A stretch of DNA of 24,349 nt from an uncultured Bacillota bacterium (lineage in GTDB: Bacteria; Bacillota_I; Bacilli_A; RFN20; CAG-631): assembly GCA_905197115.1 (NCBI GenBank), contig CAJJXN010000017.1, positions 1-24,349 on the forward strand, in the 5' to 3' direction. Made by a program: the position numbers and the translations under genes. How positions within the stretch are numbered: the first letter of the stretch is position 1; each line of letters begins with the position of its first letter. This document shows, one piece after another, positions 14,474 to 23,547 of this stretch. The notes beneath the pieces are model-generated. The model was not told the DNA's origin, searched no databases, and saw only the letters and a list, made by a program, of their open reading frames with translations.

Positions 14474-16691
14474 AACGCATAATTCGGTTTGAAAAATAAT
14501 CAGATTCATAAATCATATTCAAATAATCCGTTTTTACAATAAAGTCACTTACTTGTTTTACAAATGATTTTGCTTCTTTTTCATATTGTTGAAAGGCAAG
14601 AATTTCTTCTTCGCTAAATGTTCCTTGATTTTTCTTATAAGCTAAATAATCTTCGTCCCAATTTAAAATATTATAACCATCATTGGTGTAAAATTGGTGA
14701 TTAAATACGCCACCTTTTCTTGAATTAATAAAAGAAATATTTGGACCAAACAAATCGCAACCTATATATAAAGCACTATCATATGAAATACCAAATAAAT
14801 TTAATAAAGTTGGCGTCATATCGGTATTGTTGAAAAATTTATTTGAACTTAAAATTAAATCGTTAGTGTATTCATAATTTGTATACCCAATTTTATATTC
14901 ACTTAATTGTTCACTTGACATATTTTTTAATGCGTCTGTTAACTTTTCATCATAAATCATACCTGGTATATGATAAGATTCAGGATTATTTAAATTATCT
15001 TTACGACTCATTCCTTTTGATGCAAAAGCATAATCATGATAATAAGCATAATGGTCTGATAAAATAACAATAGTCGTATCTTTAAGTTGATTTTCCCAAC
15101 GTAAAGCTTCAAGTAAATATCCCAATCCTTCATCAAAATCCATTGCCGCTAACATATATTCTTTTGCATGCATATTGTAATCTTTATCCATGTCCATTAC
15201 GATGTCCACAATTTCTTCATCCGTGTTTTCATCAATTAAGAATGGATATCCTAAATAATTAATTGGATTTGGATTCACTTCTAAATAAGCTTCTAGTTTT
15301 TGATTTAGGGCTTCATAGTGTTGAAAATATTCGGGTGTAACTTTTTCTTCTTCTCTTCTACCTTCAAAAGGTCCATGAGTCGAAAAAGTTGCCATATAGG
15401 TAAAGAATGGTTCATCACTATCTTGAGGAATTATCATAGGAAAATCAGGTAGATTTTGTTCTTGTTTTCCAACTTGCAATCCTAACTTAAACATTTCGCT
15501 ATCACGATTAATCCAAAAACCAGGATTTTTTTCAATTCCTAAATCAATGGCATCTACATGTTCATCAAAACCAAAGTGCACATGTGATTCATTACGACGA
15601 TAGTATGTTCCAACATTATTGTGATAAGAAATAACTTGCGATTTATTCGAATAAGCTTTTTTAAACATATTAGGTAGTGTAAATGGATAAGCGTTATTTA
15701 AATAATTGTAATTTAAAAAGCCTTCACTTGGATACGATCCAAACAAAAATTTACCTTCGGAAATATTCGTTTGGTCTTTACCATAATATTCATTTAATAC
15801 CAAAGAATGTTGAAATAAATAATATAAGTTGGGGGTTAAATCTTTATTAATGCCGGAAAAATCACCTGTTTCCCATAAAATATAAATTAAATTATTTCCT
15901 TTTGAAATTCCTGTAAACTGATTATTATTTTGTTTGTTTGAATTTTTTTCAAAATATAAATCTAAATTATTTTTTAAATCTTGTTGATAGGAACCACGGC
16001 TAAACAAATTATTATTAATTTTACGAATTCCAGAAATTAAGTAATAGCCAAAAGTCCCAAACTTTTTAAATCCTTCTTGATGAGAATAAAAAGTATCGTA
16101 TAAAAATTTGTCGTTTAATTCTGTATTTTCATCTGCTGAAATCTTTTCAATATACGCTTTTTGAGAGGTAAATAAAATAGAACAAACTAAAGCTACAACC
16201 ATTGTAAATACAAAATGCATTTTCACTTTATGAATATCTTTTTTTGGTTTTTCGACTCCTTTTGTCATATAGATTAAAAGACGAATTGCAAATAATATAT
16301 AAGTTAAAAAAATGGGAATGGCAATAAAGATAAAGCCAATAGAAAAACCAATTCCTTGACCCGCGGCTCTTACTGCTTCATTAATTACACTTAACATATC
16401 CCACGCAAATACTTCTCCTGTAATTAAAAGAAGATTCGCATTTGCAAAGGAAAGAACAATTTGAATAAATAAGATAAAGGATGCCACGCAAATATTCGCA
16501 ATATTATTGGATATAAGCATTAAAATAATTGCAAAAAACAATATTCCTGAAAAATCAATTAAAAAATAGCGAGGCAAAAAGCCAATTTTATTAAAGATAA
16601 AAGTGCAAATTTCTATAAAAATTGCAGTAAAAATAAATAAAACTATATTCCACCGATGAAATAAACGGTGCTTATTTTCTTTCGTTTCCAT
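14472..16691 (-). CDS. LtaS-like membrane phosphoglycerol transferase (sulfatase fold)
   Basis: Probably transfers glycerol phosphate from phosphatidylglycerol to a growing lipoteichoic-acid-type polymer on the outer face of the membrane. The N-terminal 180 residues contain about five hydrophobic helices (15-36, 43-62, 66-95, 113-140, 160-176), as in LtaS. An extracellular sulfatase domain follows. Candidate catalytic and metal residues align with LtaS: E274 in W-E-T-G-D-F, nucleophile T308 in K-D-Q-T-N, H439 in F-S-T-H-G-P-F, and D546-H547 in I-L-S-D-H-Y. At 739 residues it is longer than the roughly 640 of LtaS, with extra sequence around 445-510 and at the C-terminus. It has its own promoter and terminator, so it is probably monocistronic. 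Substrate is inferred from family only; another phosphoethanolamine- or phosphoglycerol-transfer role is possible. Confidence 0.82.
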   Translation of the reverse strand: METKENKHRLFHRWNIVLFIFTAIFIEICTFIFNKIGFLPRYFLIDFSGILFFAIILMLISNNIANICVASFILFIQIVLSFANANLLLITGEVFAWDMLSVINEAVRAAGQGIGFSIGFIFIAIPIFLTYILFAIRLLIYMTKGVEKPKKDIHKVKMHFVFTMVVALVCSILFTSQKAYIEKISADENTELNDKFLYDTFYSHQEGFKKFGTFGYYLISGIRKINNNLFSRGSYQQDLKNNLDLYFEKNSNKQNNNQFTGISKGNNLIYILWETGDFSGINKDLTPNLYYLFQHSLVLNEYYGKDQTNISEGKFLFGSYPSEGFLNYNYLNNAYPFTLPNMFKKAYSNKSQVISYHNNVGTYYRRNESHVHFGFDEHVDAIDLGIEKNPGFWINRDSEMFKLGLQVGKQEQNLPDFPMIIPQDSDEPFFTYMATFSTHGPFEGRREEEKVTPEYFQHYEALNQKLEAYLEVNPNPINYLGYPFLIDENTDEEIVDIVMDMDKDYNMHAKEYMLAAMDFDEGLGYLLEALRWENQLKDTTIVILSDHYAYYHDYAFASKGMSRKDNLNNPESYHIPGMIYDEKLTDALKNMSSEQLSEYKIGYTNYEYTNDLILSSNKFFNNTDMTPTLLNLFGISYDSALYIGCDLFGPNISFINSRKGGVFNHQFYTNDGYNILNWDEDYLAYKKNQGTFSEEEILAFQQYEKEAKSFVKQVSDFIVKTDYLNMIYESDYFSNRIMR

Positions 16692-16719
16692 ATTTTTATC
16701 GCACTCCTTTATTTATCTT

Positions 16720-16757
16720 ATTTTATCACTTTCTAATATTTTGTAAAGTTTTACAAA
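16720..16757 (-). promoter_or_regulatory. Promoter of the LtaS-like gene with an overlapping perfect dyad
   Basis: Minus strand -35 TTTACA (16742-16747), a 16-bp spacer and -10 TAAAAT (16720-16725). The -35 lies inside a perfect 8-bp inverted repeat, TTTGTAAA-GT-TTTACAAA (16740-16757), the shape of a repressor operator. The leader is about 22 nt and carries AAAGGAG. Confidence 0.6.
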
Positions 16758-16788
16758 TTTAAGTCATTTTTTTAATCTAATTTGTAGA

Positions 16789-18861
16789 TTATTTTCCATA
16801 TTGTTTAATATGAATCGTGATTATTTCATCCAAATAGTCAAAATCATCTTTAATACGTTGAGATACTACTTGATTGCCATAATCATTTAATGAAATATTT
16901 TTTAAAGCTGCTTGTATATTTTGCATTTCTGCAATCGTATTCAAACTCATTTTTAAAATAGTTATAAATTCTTCCTTTAGAGCCTCTTTTTGATTGAATG
17001 TAGCCGCTTGATTTGGAATATATATATTGTCATATTTGTAAAGAATTTCACTAAAAGAAGCATTTAATACTTTATATAAATCACGATGTGGTAAAACACT
17101 TGGAAGACGATAAGATGCTTGGCTAAGTAAGGTAGCAATAATTGGCTTGTTGACAATATTATGCGCCGCAAAAATAACCGTTCCATGAGCACCCGCAAGA
17201 TTTGTTGCATCGATTTGATTTACATTTTCAATATCTGGAAGACTTGAATAAGTTGGTGAAATTCCCGTGTAATTGAAGGTTCTATTTCTTGAAATGTTTT
17301 TTAAAGCAATCGTATCTCTTGCGACTAAAGAAGCATCGTAATGATAAGACATTAAATCTACAATATCAATATAATCGTTATCTACCCATGTTCTCCAATC
17401 TTGTAAATTATTGGTTTTAGCTGCATTTGAATCTGATACAACTGCAATTGAAGTTTTAATGTGTTTATGTTTTTTACGAATCAATTGAACTGCACGTTTA
17501 ACTGTTTCCGTTACTTGTTGCATTCTAAAACGCGACCACTCACTATAATTTGAAGTAGATGGCGTTTTTCCAAAATTACTAATCGCTTCTTGACTATAAC
17601 CACTTGATGTGGATATATCTGCATTTCCCGTAGGATAACGAATATAATCGAATTGATACCCATCAAAATCATATTTACTTAAAATATAATCAATTTTATT
17701 TACAACATATTTTTTAACACCTTCAATTCCAGGGTCAAAAAAGGAAAGACCAGTACTATCCATATTTTTTTTATAATTACCATTATTATAGTAATACATT
17801 TGCCAATCAGGATGATCATTATAAATTTCTTTTAAAACATAAAAAACTTTATCCCAAGCATGAACTTCTATTTCCATTTTATGCGCTTCAGCAATAAAAG
17901 CGGTCAAATAATCTGGATAACCTTCATATTTATTTTTTAAAACAGGTGATAAAGGATATTTAGGATCTGTATAGGTAAGTCCTGAATCATCATCTGTCTC
18001 TAAATAGATGATATTCATATTTGCTTTCTTCATTAAATTTAAGAAATTACGAATAGCGGTTACATTTCTTTCATTTGGTCGATGCCATACTCCATGTGCT
18101 TCAACAGTGCGTGAAGGAAATAATTTTTTTGTTCCATCTTCGGCTATTTTTTTAAAATAACTCGAATAACTCATAAAAGCTTTTAAAGCATCTGTCGATT
18201 TATTTTCATAATAAGTATTTAAAGCATTTTGAGCTTTTAAAGAACAATTACATAAAGTGTCTACATCGTCTTTGACACTATAATCAATATTTTCTAAACG
18301 ATCAAATTTTTCTTTATAGGAAGATTGAAAAGCGATTGTAGAAGCGTTGAGTTCAAACATTCGGCTTTCATATAAATTATCAATTACAGTAATGACTCCA
18401 TTTTCATAACTAACTTTTTGTCCTACTTTAAAATTAGCTGTTATAAAATCAATGTTGTCAGTTCCATGACCGGAAATAGCAAAACCATCTTCTGGAATCG
18501 TTACTAAAGATTTCACTTCTACGACATATCCTTCTTTATTCACTGCCACTTCATATCCCCAAGCATTACAATTGGATTGTGACCCTACATTATAAATAAT
18601 TACTTCATTTTCTCCACGGCCACGGTTCATACCATGATAATTCAAAGTAAAAGTCGTATTCGTATAAGATGGTACATAAGTCGATAAAATTTTGTCTGGG
18701 CATACTCCTGCTTCTTCATAATTCTTATCCATTTGAGCAAAACTATATTCTTCAAACACGATTTCTTGAGGTGTTGAAGTAGATGTTGTCGACTGAGAAT
18801 TTTTTTCACTGCAACCAACTAACAAAAAAACAGATAGCAGTGCACAATACTTTTTATTCAT
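16789..18861 (-). CDS. Lipoprotein with GHL10-type glycoside-hydrolase-like domain
   Basis: Probably a surface-anchored glycan-active protein; the substrate is unknown. Residues 1-17 form a lipoprotein signal (basic start, hydrophobic core, lipobox L-V-G-C with Cys17), followed by a Ser/Thr-rich linker (18-31). An N-terminal beta-rich domain covers about 55-165 and a helical segment 175-245. A TIM-barrel of the GHL10 (DUF187, family 10-like) type begins at S-R-T-V-E-A-H-G-V-W (250-259) and includes N-I-I-Y-L-E-T-D, E-V-H-A-W and F-D-G-Y-Q-F-D-Y-I-R-Y-P (399-410), the usual acidic active-site strand. A helical tail follows. I chose the ATG at 18861 (GAGGG 6 nt upstream); an in-frame TTG at 18879 would put that site inside the protein. 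Its stop codon lies in a 7-bp hairpin (16773-16791) with no T tail. The LtaS-like gene downstream points to an envelope role. Confidence 0.8.
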   Translation of the reverse strand: MNKKYCALLSVFLLVGCSEKNSQSTTSTSTPQEIVFEEYSFAQMDKNYEEAGVCPDKILSTYVPSYTNTTFTLNYHGMNRGRGENEVIIYNVGSQSNCNAWGYEVAVNKEGYVVEVKSLVTIPEDGFAISGHGTDNIDFITANFKVGQKVSYENGVITVIDNLYESRMFELNASTIAFQSSYKEKFDRLENIDYSVKDDVDTLCNCSLKAQNALNTYYENKSTDALKAFMSYSSYFKKIAEDGTKKLFPSRTVEAHGVWHRPNERNVTAIRNFLNLMKKANMNIIYLETDDDSGLTYTDPKYPLSPVLKNKYEGYPDYLTAFIAEAHKMEIEVHAWDKVFYVLKEIYNDHPDWQMYYYNNGNYKKNMDSTGLSFFDPGIEGVKKYVVNKIDYILSKYDFDGYQFDYIRYPTGNADISTSSGYSQEAISNFGKTPSTSNYSEWSRFRMQQVTETVKRAVQLIRKKHKHIKTSIAVVSDSNAAKTNNLQDWRTWVDNDYIDIVDLMSYHYDASLVARDTIALKNISRNRTFNYTGISPTYSSLPDIENVNQIDATNLAGAHGTVIFAAHNIVNKPIIATLLSQASYRLPSVLPHRDLYKVLNASFSEILYKYDNIYIPNQAATFNQKEALKEEFITILKMSLNTIAEMQNIQAALKNISLNDYGNQVVSQRIKDDFDYLDEIITIHIKQYGK

Positions 18862-18883
18862 ATAAATCCCTCGTTTCAAATTA

Positions 18884-18911
18884 AGTATATCAAAATAAAA
18901 TAATTACTCAA
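18884..18911 (-). promoter_or_regulatory. Promoter of the GHL10 lipoprotein gene
   Basis: Minus strand -35 TTGAGT (18906-18911), a 16-bp spacer and -10 TATACT (18884-18889). Initiation near 18877 gives a leader of only about 16 nt that still holds the GAGGG ribosome site. Confidence 0.65.
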
Positions 18912-19231
18912 CTAAAAAGAAGCAAGATTTTCATCGTTCACTTAAAATGTCAAAGAAAGTTAGATATTGCGTGAAGCAAACGTCATTATCATGTGAGGTT
19001 ATTACTTGATATTAATCGAATTGGTATAAAAACGTTGCTATTTGAAATGATAAATAATTATGCGTTTTGTTGTGTAAGTACGAAATATGGTTGTTATAGC
19101 ATCATTTGCTTTTTATTAGAATAGTAAAATATCTCGGTATCTCCGAGATATTTTATCTTTATTTAATAATTTAATTCTAAAACAAGTCTACTTTATTTTA
19201 TATAAATGCAATTACTACTATTTTTTGTTTA
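18912..19231. other. Non-coding gap between the hydrogenase operon and the lipoprotein gene
   Basis: About 320 bp with no ORF above roughly 20 codons in a sensible context and no recognisable RNA gene. It contains the strong hairpin at 19125-19155 and is otherwise AT-rich sequence without repeats that I can see. The right part is the 3' region of the hydrogenase transcript; the left part leads into the lipoprotein promoter. Confidence 0.6.
19125..19155 (-). terminator. Probable terminator hairpin after the hydrogenase operon
   Basis: A perfect 13-bp inverted repeat (TAAAATATCTCGG against CCGAGATATTTTA) with a 5-nt loop lies 77 bp after the stop of the last hydrogenase gene. The T-rich tract on either strand is largely within the stem (ATATTTTA), so it could act in both directions. 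Because genes lie only on the minus strand here, ending the hydrogenase transcript is the likely role. Confidence 0.6.
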
Positions 19232-20674
19232 TTATTTTGAATGAACATTTTGAAGAACTGAAATTGCGCTTGTTATATCTTTTTCATGTGCTTCACGTCC
19301 ATATTTATCTACTTCATTTTTATCTCTTACTTCATGTGTTAAACAGCAAGGCCCACCAATACATCCACCTACACAAGCCATTCCTTCAATTAAATTGTTA
19401 GGTAATGTGCCATTTGAAGCTTTAGCTAAAGCTAAACGACAAGCATCAATGCCATCACATGATATAGGATTATATGGGAAGTCTTCTTTTCCTTGTTCTT
19501 TTAAAGCTTGACGAACGGCATCAGCCACTCCACCACTTCTAGCAAAAATTCTTCCATAATATGATGCATTATCTAAAACATCCACCTCTAAAGTTGTAAT
19601 GTCAATGCTTTTGCTATCTAACAAAGATTGCAATTCTTCAAAGGTCAAAACAGAATCTACATATTTTTTAACTTCTTCTTTTTTTATTTCCATTTTTTTT
19701 GCAGTACATGGTCCTATAAATACTATTTTTGCCGAAGAATCCATATCTTTTATATATTTTGCAATTCGTGCCATAGGAGACAAATTATGTGAGATTTTAT
19801 CGACTACTTTTGGATAGTTCTTTTTAATAAATTCCACAAAAGAAGGACAACAAGAGGTTGTGATAAAACCTTTTTCACTCAATTCTTTTGCTTCTTCATA
19901 AGCCACCATATCTGCTCCTAAAGCCGCTTCTACAACACTATAAAATCCTAATTTTTTAAGTCCTGAAATTACTTGTCCTAGTTTTGCATAATAAAATTGA
20001 CTAGAAATCGATGGAGCAACCACCGCATATACATGATAAAGTTCATTTTTCTTACTTTCTTTTAACATTTTTAAAACATCTAAAATGTAAGATTTATCGA
20101 CAATTGCACCAAAAGGACATTGATAAACACAAGCCCCACAAGCAATACATTTATCATTATTAATTTTAGCTGCTTTTGTTTCTTCATTCATTGTAATTGC
20201 TTTTACTTTACATGATTTTTCACATGGTCTTTTATTATTCACAATTGCATTATAAGGACACACTTTTGCACACATTCCACAATTGACACATTTGTCTTTA
20301 TCAATAACTGCTTTTTGATTTTTATCAAAAGATATAGCCCCTACTTTACAAGCAGATTCACAGCGATGGGCTATACAACCACGACAAGCAATCGTTACTT
20401 CGTGTCCTCCCATCGGACATTCATCACAAGCAATATCAATAACTTCAATGACATTAGGATTATTTTTATCTCCTCCACAAGCAAGCTTTATTCTTTCAGC
20501 CACAATCGCTCTTTCTTTATAAATACAACAACGCATGGTTGGTTTTGGACCTTCCACGATAATTTTTGGAATATCGTTATATGATTCTAGTAAACGATCT
20601 TCCTCATAAGCTTTTGCAACTTCTCGAATTACCTTGTATTTTAAATGTTGTACTCTCGTATCAAATTTTCTCAT
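19232..20674 (-). CDS. [FeFe]-hydrogenase, ferredoxin-type, probably catalytic (group B-like)
   Basis: Reduces protons or oxidises H2 at an H-cluster. All ligands are visible: L1 T-S-C-C-P-S-F with C275 (proton-relay position) and C276, L2 G-P-C-T-A-K-K with C323, and L3 E-G-M-A-C-V-G-G-C with C434 and C438. In front is an extended Fe-S region: C97/C100/C105/C109, C129/C132/C135/C139, C151/C155 and C176/C179/C182/C186. This is enough for three or four [4Fe-4S] clusters, and further Cys lie at 49-86. The 480 residues have no [2Fe-2S] N-terminal domain, and no NuoF-like partner is in the window, so the electron donor is more likely ferredoxin than NADH. GGGGA lies 9 nt before the ATG; the gene follows the phosphatase by 17 bp and ends the operon. 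Group assignment is from motifs only. Confidence 0.88.
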   Translation of the reverse strand: MRKFDTRVQHLKYKVIREVAKAYEEDRLLESYNDIPKIIVEGPKPTMRCCIYKERAIVAERIKLACGGDKNNPNVIEVIDIACDECPMGGHEVTIACRGCIAHRCESACKVGAISFDKNQKAVIDKDKCVNCGMCAKVCPYNAIVNNKRPCEKSCKVKAITMNEETKAAKINNDKCIACGACVYQCPFGAIVDKSYILDVLKMLKESKKNELYHVYAVVAPSISSQFYYAKLGQVISGLKKLGFYSVVEAALGADMVAYEEAKELSEKGFITTSCCPSFVEFIKKNYPKVVDKISHNLSPMARIAKYIKDMDSSAKIVFIGPCTAKKMEIKKEEVKKYVDSVLTFEELQSLLDSKSIDITTLEVDVLDNASYYGRIFARSGGVADAVRQALKEQGKEDFPYNPISCDGIDACRLALAKASNGTLPNNLIEGMACVGGCIGGPCCLTHEVRDKNEVDKYGREAHEKDITSAISVLQNVHSK

Positions 20675-20691
20675 TTACTAAAATCCCCTTT

Positions 20692-21864
20692 TTAAAAATA
20701 ACTTATTTTTACCTTTTTTCCCATTTTTTTCAAACAAGATGCTAATTCATCAATTAAATGCATTTTTATATTAAAATTAATTGGCAATTCTGGATTTTGA
20801 TGTGCTGGATTCATTGCTCTTCCTACAAAAAAATGAATATCTGTGGCTTCTTCAAATAAATAACGGGCAATCATTGAAGCACCATCTCGTTCATAACTCC
20901 AATCATAATATTTATCATTATCATTTAGATAACTTTTTGCATATTCTAATACCTTACTAATTGTAATTACTCCTTCTGTTACCAAATCTACACCTTCAAT
21001 TGTAGCAGTAGGTGGAACATCTTTATTAGCATAATCCATTTCCATCACAATTGGTTTATCTAAATAACGCGAAACTACAGTCGAAGTGGTTCCTCCACAA
21101 ACGATGTGTTTCCCTTCTTTTGCAAAATACAAAGATAATAATTTATTATCATCTGCTGGATTTGCTGCTGGTCCGACTAAAACATTCATTGGAACACGAG
21201 GTCTTACCTTTACAACACATACGGTTGTATCATCTCCTGGCATATTACCATATAATGAATTACATTTATCCGTTAATAAAGTTGCCAGTGTTTTAGCAGA
21301 ATAACCATTATCATAAATTACATCCATAAAATCAATGACATTTTCTCTTTGCCAACCAAAGTTTAAAACTTCTCCGACTCCAGCATGGATCACTCCATCG
21401 CTAAACATCACAAAAGTATCATTCTCTTTTAAATAAATTTTAGATTTATAAATGGTTTTTCCTTTAATATCCATACTCGTTTCTTTATAATCGACATGTT
21501 TGCCATCCCGTATAAAGATTAAATGTGGATTATCGTATTGATAGATTTCAGCATATTCTTGATTCACAATCCGAATAATTGTAAAAGTGGAATAAGCGAC
21601 TTGACGAACATTACAAACTGGCAAAGTAGACGCAATCGTTTCTACGCATTCCTCAATGGATAAATCATTTGCCATCATTGTAGAAATAATTTTTGAAGTA
21701 AGTGTTGATAAAATATTTGCTTTAACTCCACTTCCAAGACCATCTGCTAAAACAATAACAGATGAATTTTCTTGTTGTTCTACTACTTCAATATGGTCAC
21801 CACATAATTCTTCGTGATGCTTGAATAAACTATGATACCCAATATCTGTACATAAATTATTCAT
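20692..21864 (-). CDS. SpoIIE/PP2C-type protein phosphatase linked to HydS
   Basis: A metal-dependent serine/threonine phosphatase of the SpoIIE class. The catalytic fold covers about 1-220, with metal-site motifs A-D-G-L-G-S-G (40-46), F-S-D-G-V (154-158) and G-D-D-T-T-V (210-215). No membrane helix is seen. Residues about 224-390 form a second domain that I do not recognise, starting M-N-V-L-V-G-P and containing C-G-G-T-T-S-T near 256-262. The ATG overlaps the end of the hydS-like gene by 8 bp (ATGAATAA) with GGAG 10 nt upstream, indicating translational coupling. Sensory [FeFe]-hydrogenases beside such phosphatases are known in Clostridia and Thermoanaerobacterium. The phosphatase probably relays H2/redox state to a phosphoprotein, but no target or kinase is in the window. 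Confidence 0.87.
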   Translation of the reverse strand: MNNLCTDIGYHSLFKHHEELCGDHIEVVEQQENSSVIVLADGLGSGVKANILSTLTSKIISTMMANDLSIEECVETIASTLPVCNVRQVAYSTFTIIRIVNQEYAEIYQYDNPHLIFIRDGKHVDYKETSMDIKGKTIYKSKIYLKENDTFVMFSDGVIHAGVGEVLNFGWQRENVIDFMDVIYDNGYSAKTLATLLTDKCNSLYGNMPGDDTTVCVVKVRPRVPMNVLVGPAANPADDNKLLSLYFAKEGKHIVCGGTTSTVVSRYLDKPIVMEMDYANKDVPPTATIEGVDLVTEGVITISKVLEYAKSYLNDNDKYYDWSYERDGASMIARYLFEEATDIHFFVGRAMNPAHQNPELPINFNIKMHLIDELASCLKKMGKKVKISYF

Positions 21865-23536
21865 TTTTTAAAGACTCCTTCAATTTCGTTAAAGCGACTT
21901 TTGTTTCTGCTGTCGTTTCACCTAATAAAGAAGCGATTTCTTGAACAACACGCATTTGTTTTTCAATGACTTTATCGGTAATTTCCATTGTTTTTTGACT
22001 TAAGTCTTCCTTATCTACCCTTTCTTTTTCTTCTTTTGTTATATCTTTCATTATAGAAATTAAAATATGATATTGTGCATCATAAATAATGCTTTCTTCA
22101 ACATACTTTTTATATTCTGCCAAATAAATCTTTTTCACTCTTGTATTTTTATTTTCAATTAATACATTCGCATAAGGATAAGGATCTAAAACGGTAGAAA
22201 CTTCACATCCAATAATATCTTTGGAATTTGGCAAGTTTAAAATGCGACACATTGCTTTGTTCATTAATTGAATTTCTAATTGTTCATTTAAAACCATTAA
22301 ACCATTTGGCGTGTTGGAAACAACATTGTCAGAAAACGATTCTGCTTTCTCTTTTAAATAAGGCAAGCACATTTCCGGAATCGCTTTTCCCCGAATAATA
22401 GCTTTCGCTTTCTCACGACATGTTTCATAACCGCAACTACCACAATTTAATTCTTTATCTTTTGATGTTTTTCCCATTTTAGTTAAAACTTTATTTATTT
22501 CATCTTCACTTGGATTAGCATGATGAACACCTAAAAATTTAAATGGGTGGTTTAAATCACTTGAATTAGGCATCCTAACGTCAAAATCATTTTTTCCGGC
22601 ATATTGGTGTACTAATAAATAATCACGAATAGGTGCTCGATGATTTTTATCCATCACTGGACCATTTATACAACTTCCTGAACAAGCAGACATTTCAATA
22701 AAACAATTACGAAGATTGCCCTTTTCAATATCTTTTAACGCAGCAATACAATTATCCATTCCATCAATTACTAAATATTGGTAAGGGCCTTCTATTTTAT
22801 CCATTGTATTTAAAATACCACCTGATGTTGGAAATAAACGTGCTTTACTTTGGTCTTGATAAACGTAGTTTTGTTTAACAATATCAATATTTTCTTCTTT
22901 TAACCATTGAGTTAATTCTTCATAAGTCAAAACACAATCAACGATTCCTTTATACACATCGGCTTCATCTTTTTTAGAAATACAAGGCCCAATAAACACT
23001 GTGTATGCATCTAAATTTTCGCTTTTAATTTTTTTACAATGAGCTAACATTGGAGATAAAACAGGTGCTAAATAAGGCAAAACTGTCGGATAATACTTTT
23101 GAATTAAAGTATTTACACTATGACAACAAGAAGAAATAATAATATTTTGTTTACCTTCTTTAATTAAATTTTCGTATTCTTTTTTTACAATAGTGGCTCC
23201 AATAGCTGTTTCTTGCACATCATAAAATCCTAATTTTAATAAAGCTTCTTTCATACTTTCTATCGTAGCTTGATCATAATTTGCAACAAAAGAAGGAGCT
23301 AAACTGACAATCACTGGCTTTTGACTCGCAATCAACTTTTTAGCTAATGGGACATCATTACGAATTTCTTTTGCATTTTGTGGACAATTGACAAAACATA
23401 GTCCACATAAGACACATTCATCTTTAATGATATGCGCTTGATTATCTTCAAATCGGATTGACTTTACAGGACAATGTCGAATACATTTATAACAATTTTT
23501 ACAATTGGCTTTTTTTAAATTCAAACAATTTGCCAT
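21857..23536 (-). CDS. hydS: PAS-containing sensory-type [FeFe]-hydrogenase (HydS-like)
   Basis: Probably a H2/redox sensor rather than a bulk catalyst. Order: two [4Fe-4S] motifs (C12/C15/C18/C22 and C41/C44/C47/C51); an H-cluster domain with S-S-C-C-H-S (C137, C138), G-P-C-I-S-K-K (C185) and the altered S-A-C-S-G-S-C (C285, C289); a four-Cys Fe-S motif (C365/C368/C373/C390); a PAS domain at about 403-500 (N-T-P-N-G-L-M-V-L at 408-416); and a charged helical tail (500-559) likely to dimerise or contact the phosphatase. I use the ATG at 23536, with AGGAG at 8 nt. A GTG three codons upstream (23545) would overlap that site. The gene follows the [2Fe-2S] protein by 11 bp and is coupled to the phosphatase. 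The sensory role is inferred from architecture and neighbours. Confidence 0.88.
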   Translation of the reverse strand: MANCLNLKKANCKNCYKCIRHCPVKSIRFEDNQAHIIKDECVLCGLCFVNCPQNAKEIRNDVPLAKKLIASQKPVIVSLAPSFVANYDQATIESMKEALLKLGFYDVQETAIGATIVKKEYENLIKEGKQNIIISSCCHSVNTLIQKYYPTVLPYLAPVLSPMLAHCKKIKSENLDAYTVFIGPCISKKDEADVYKGIVDCVLTYEELTQWLKEENIDIVKQNYVYQDQSKARLFPTSGGILNTMDKIEGPYQYLVIDGMDNCIAALKDIEKGNLRNCFIEMSACSGSCINGPVMDKNHRAPIRDYLLVHQYAGKNDFDVRMPNSSDLNHPFKFLGVHHANPSEDEINKVLTKMGKTSKDKELNCGSCGYETCREKAKAIIRGKAIPEMCLPYLKEKAESFSDNVVSNTPNGLMVLNEQLEIQLMNKAMCRILNLPNSKDIIGCEVSTVLDPYPYANVLIENKNTRVKKIYLAEYKKYVEESIIYDAQYHILISIMKDITKEEKERVDKEDLSQKTMEITDKVIEKQMRVVQEIASLLGETTAETKVALTKLKESLKNE

Positions 23537-23547
23537 CTTATTCACTC

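Noticed and set aside
16773..16791. Hairpin TAATCTA-ATTTG-TAGATTA as the lipoprotein gene terminator
   Set aside because: On the minus strand it is followed by a run of A rather than T; at best it is a weak structure at the stop codon.
18947..19009. 20-codon plus-strand frame in the 19 kb gap
   Set aside because: Too short, with no ribosome site or resemblance to a known small protein.
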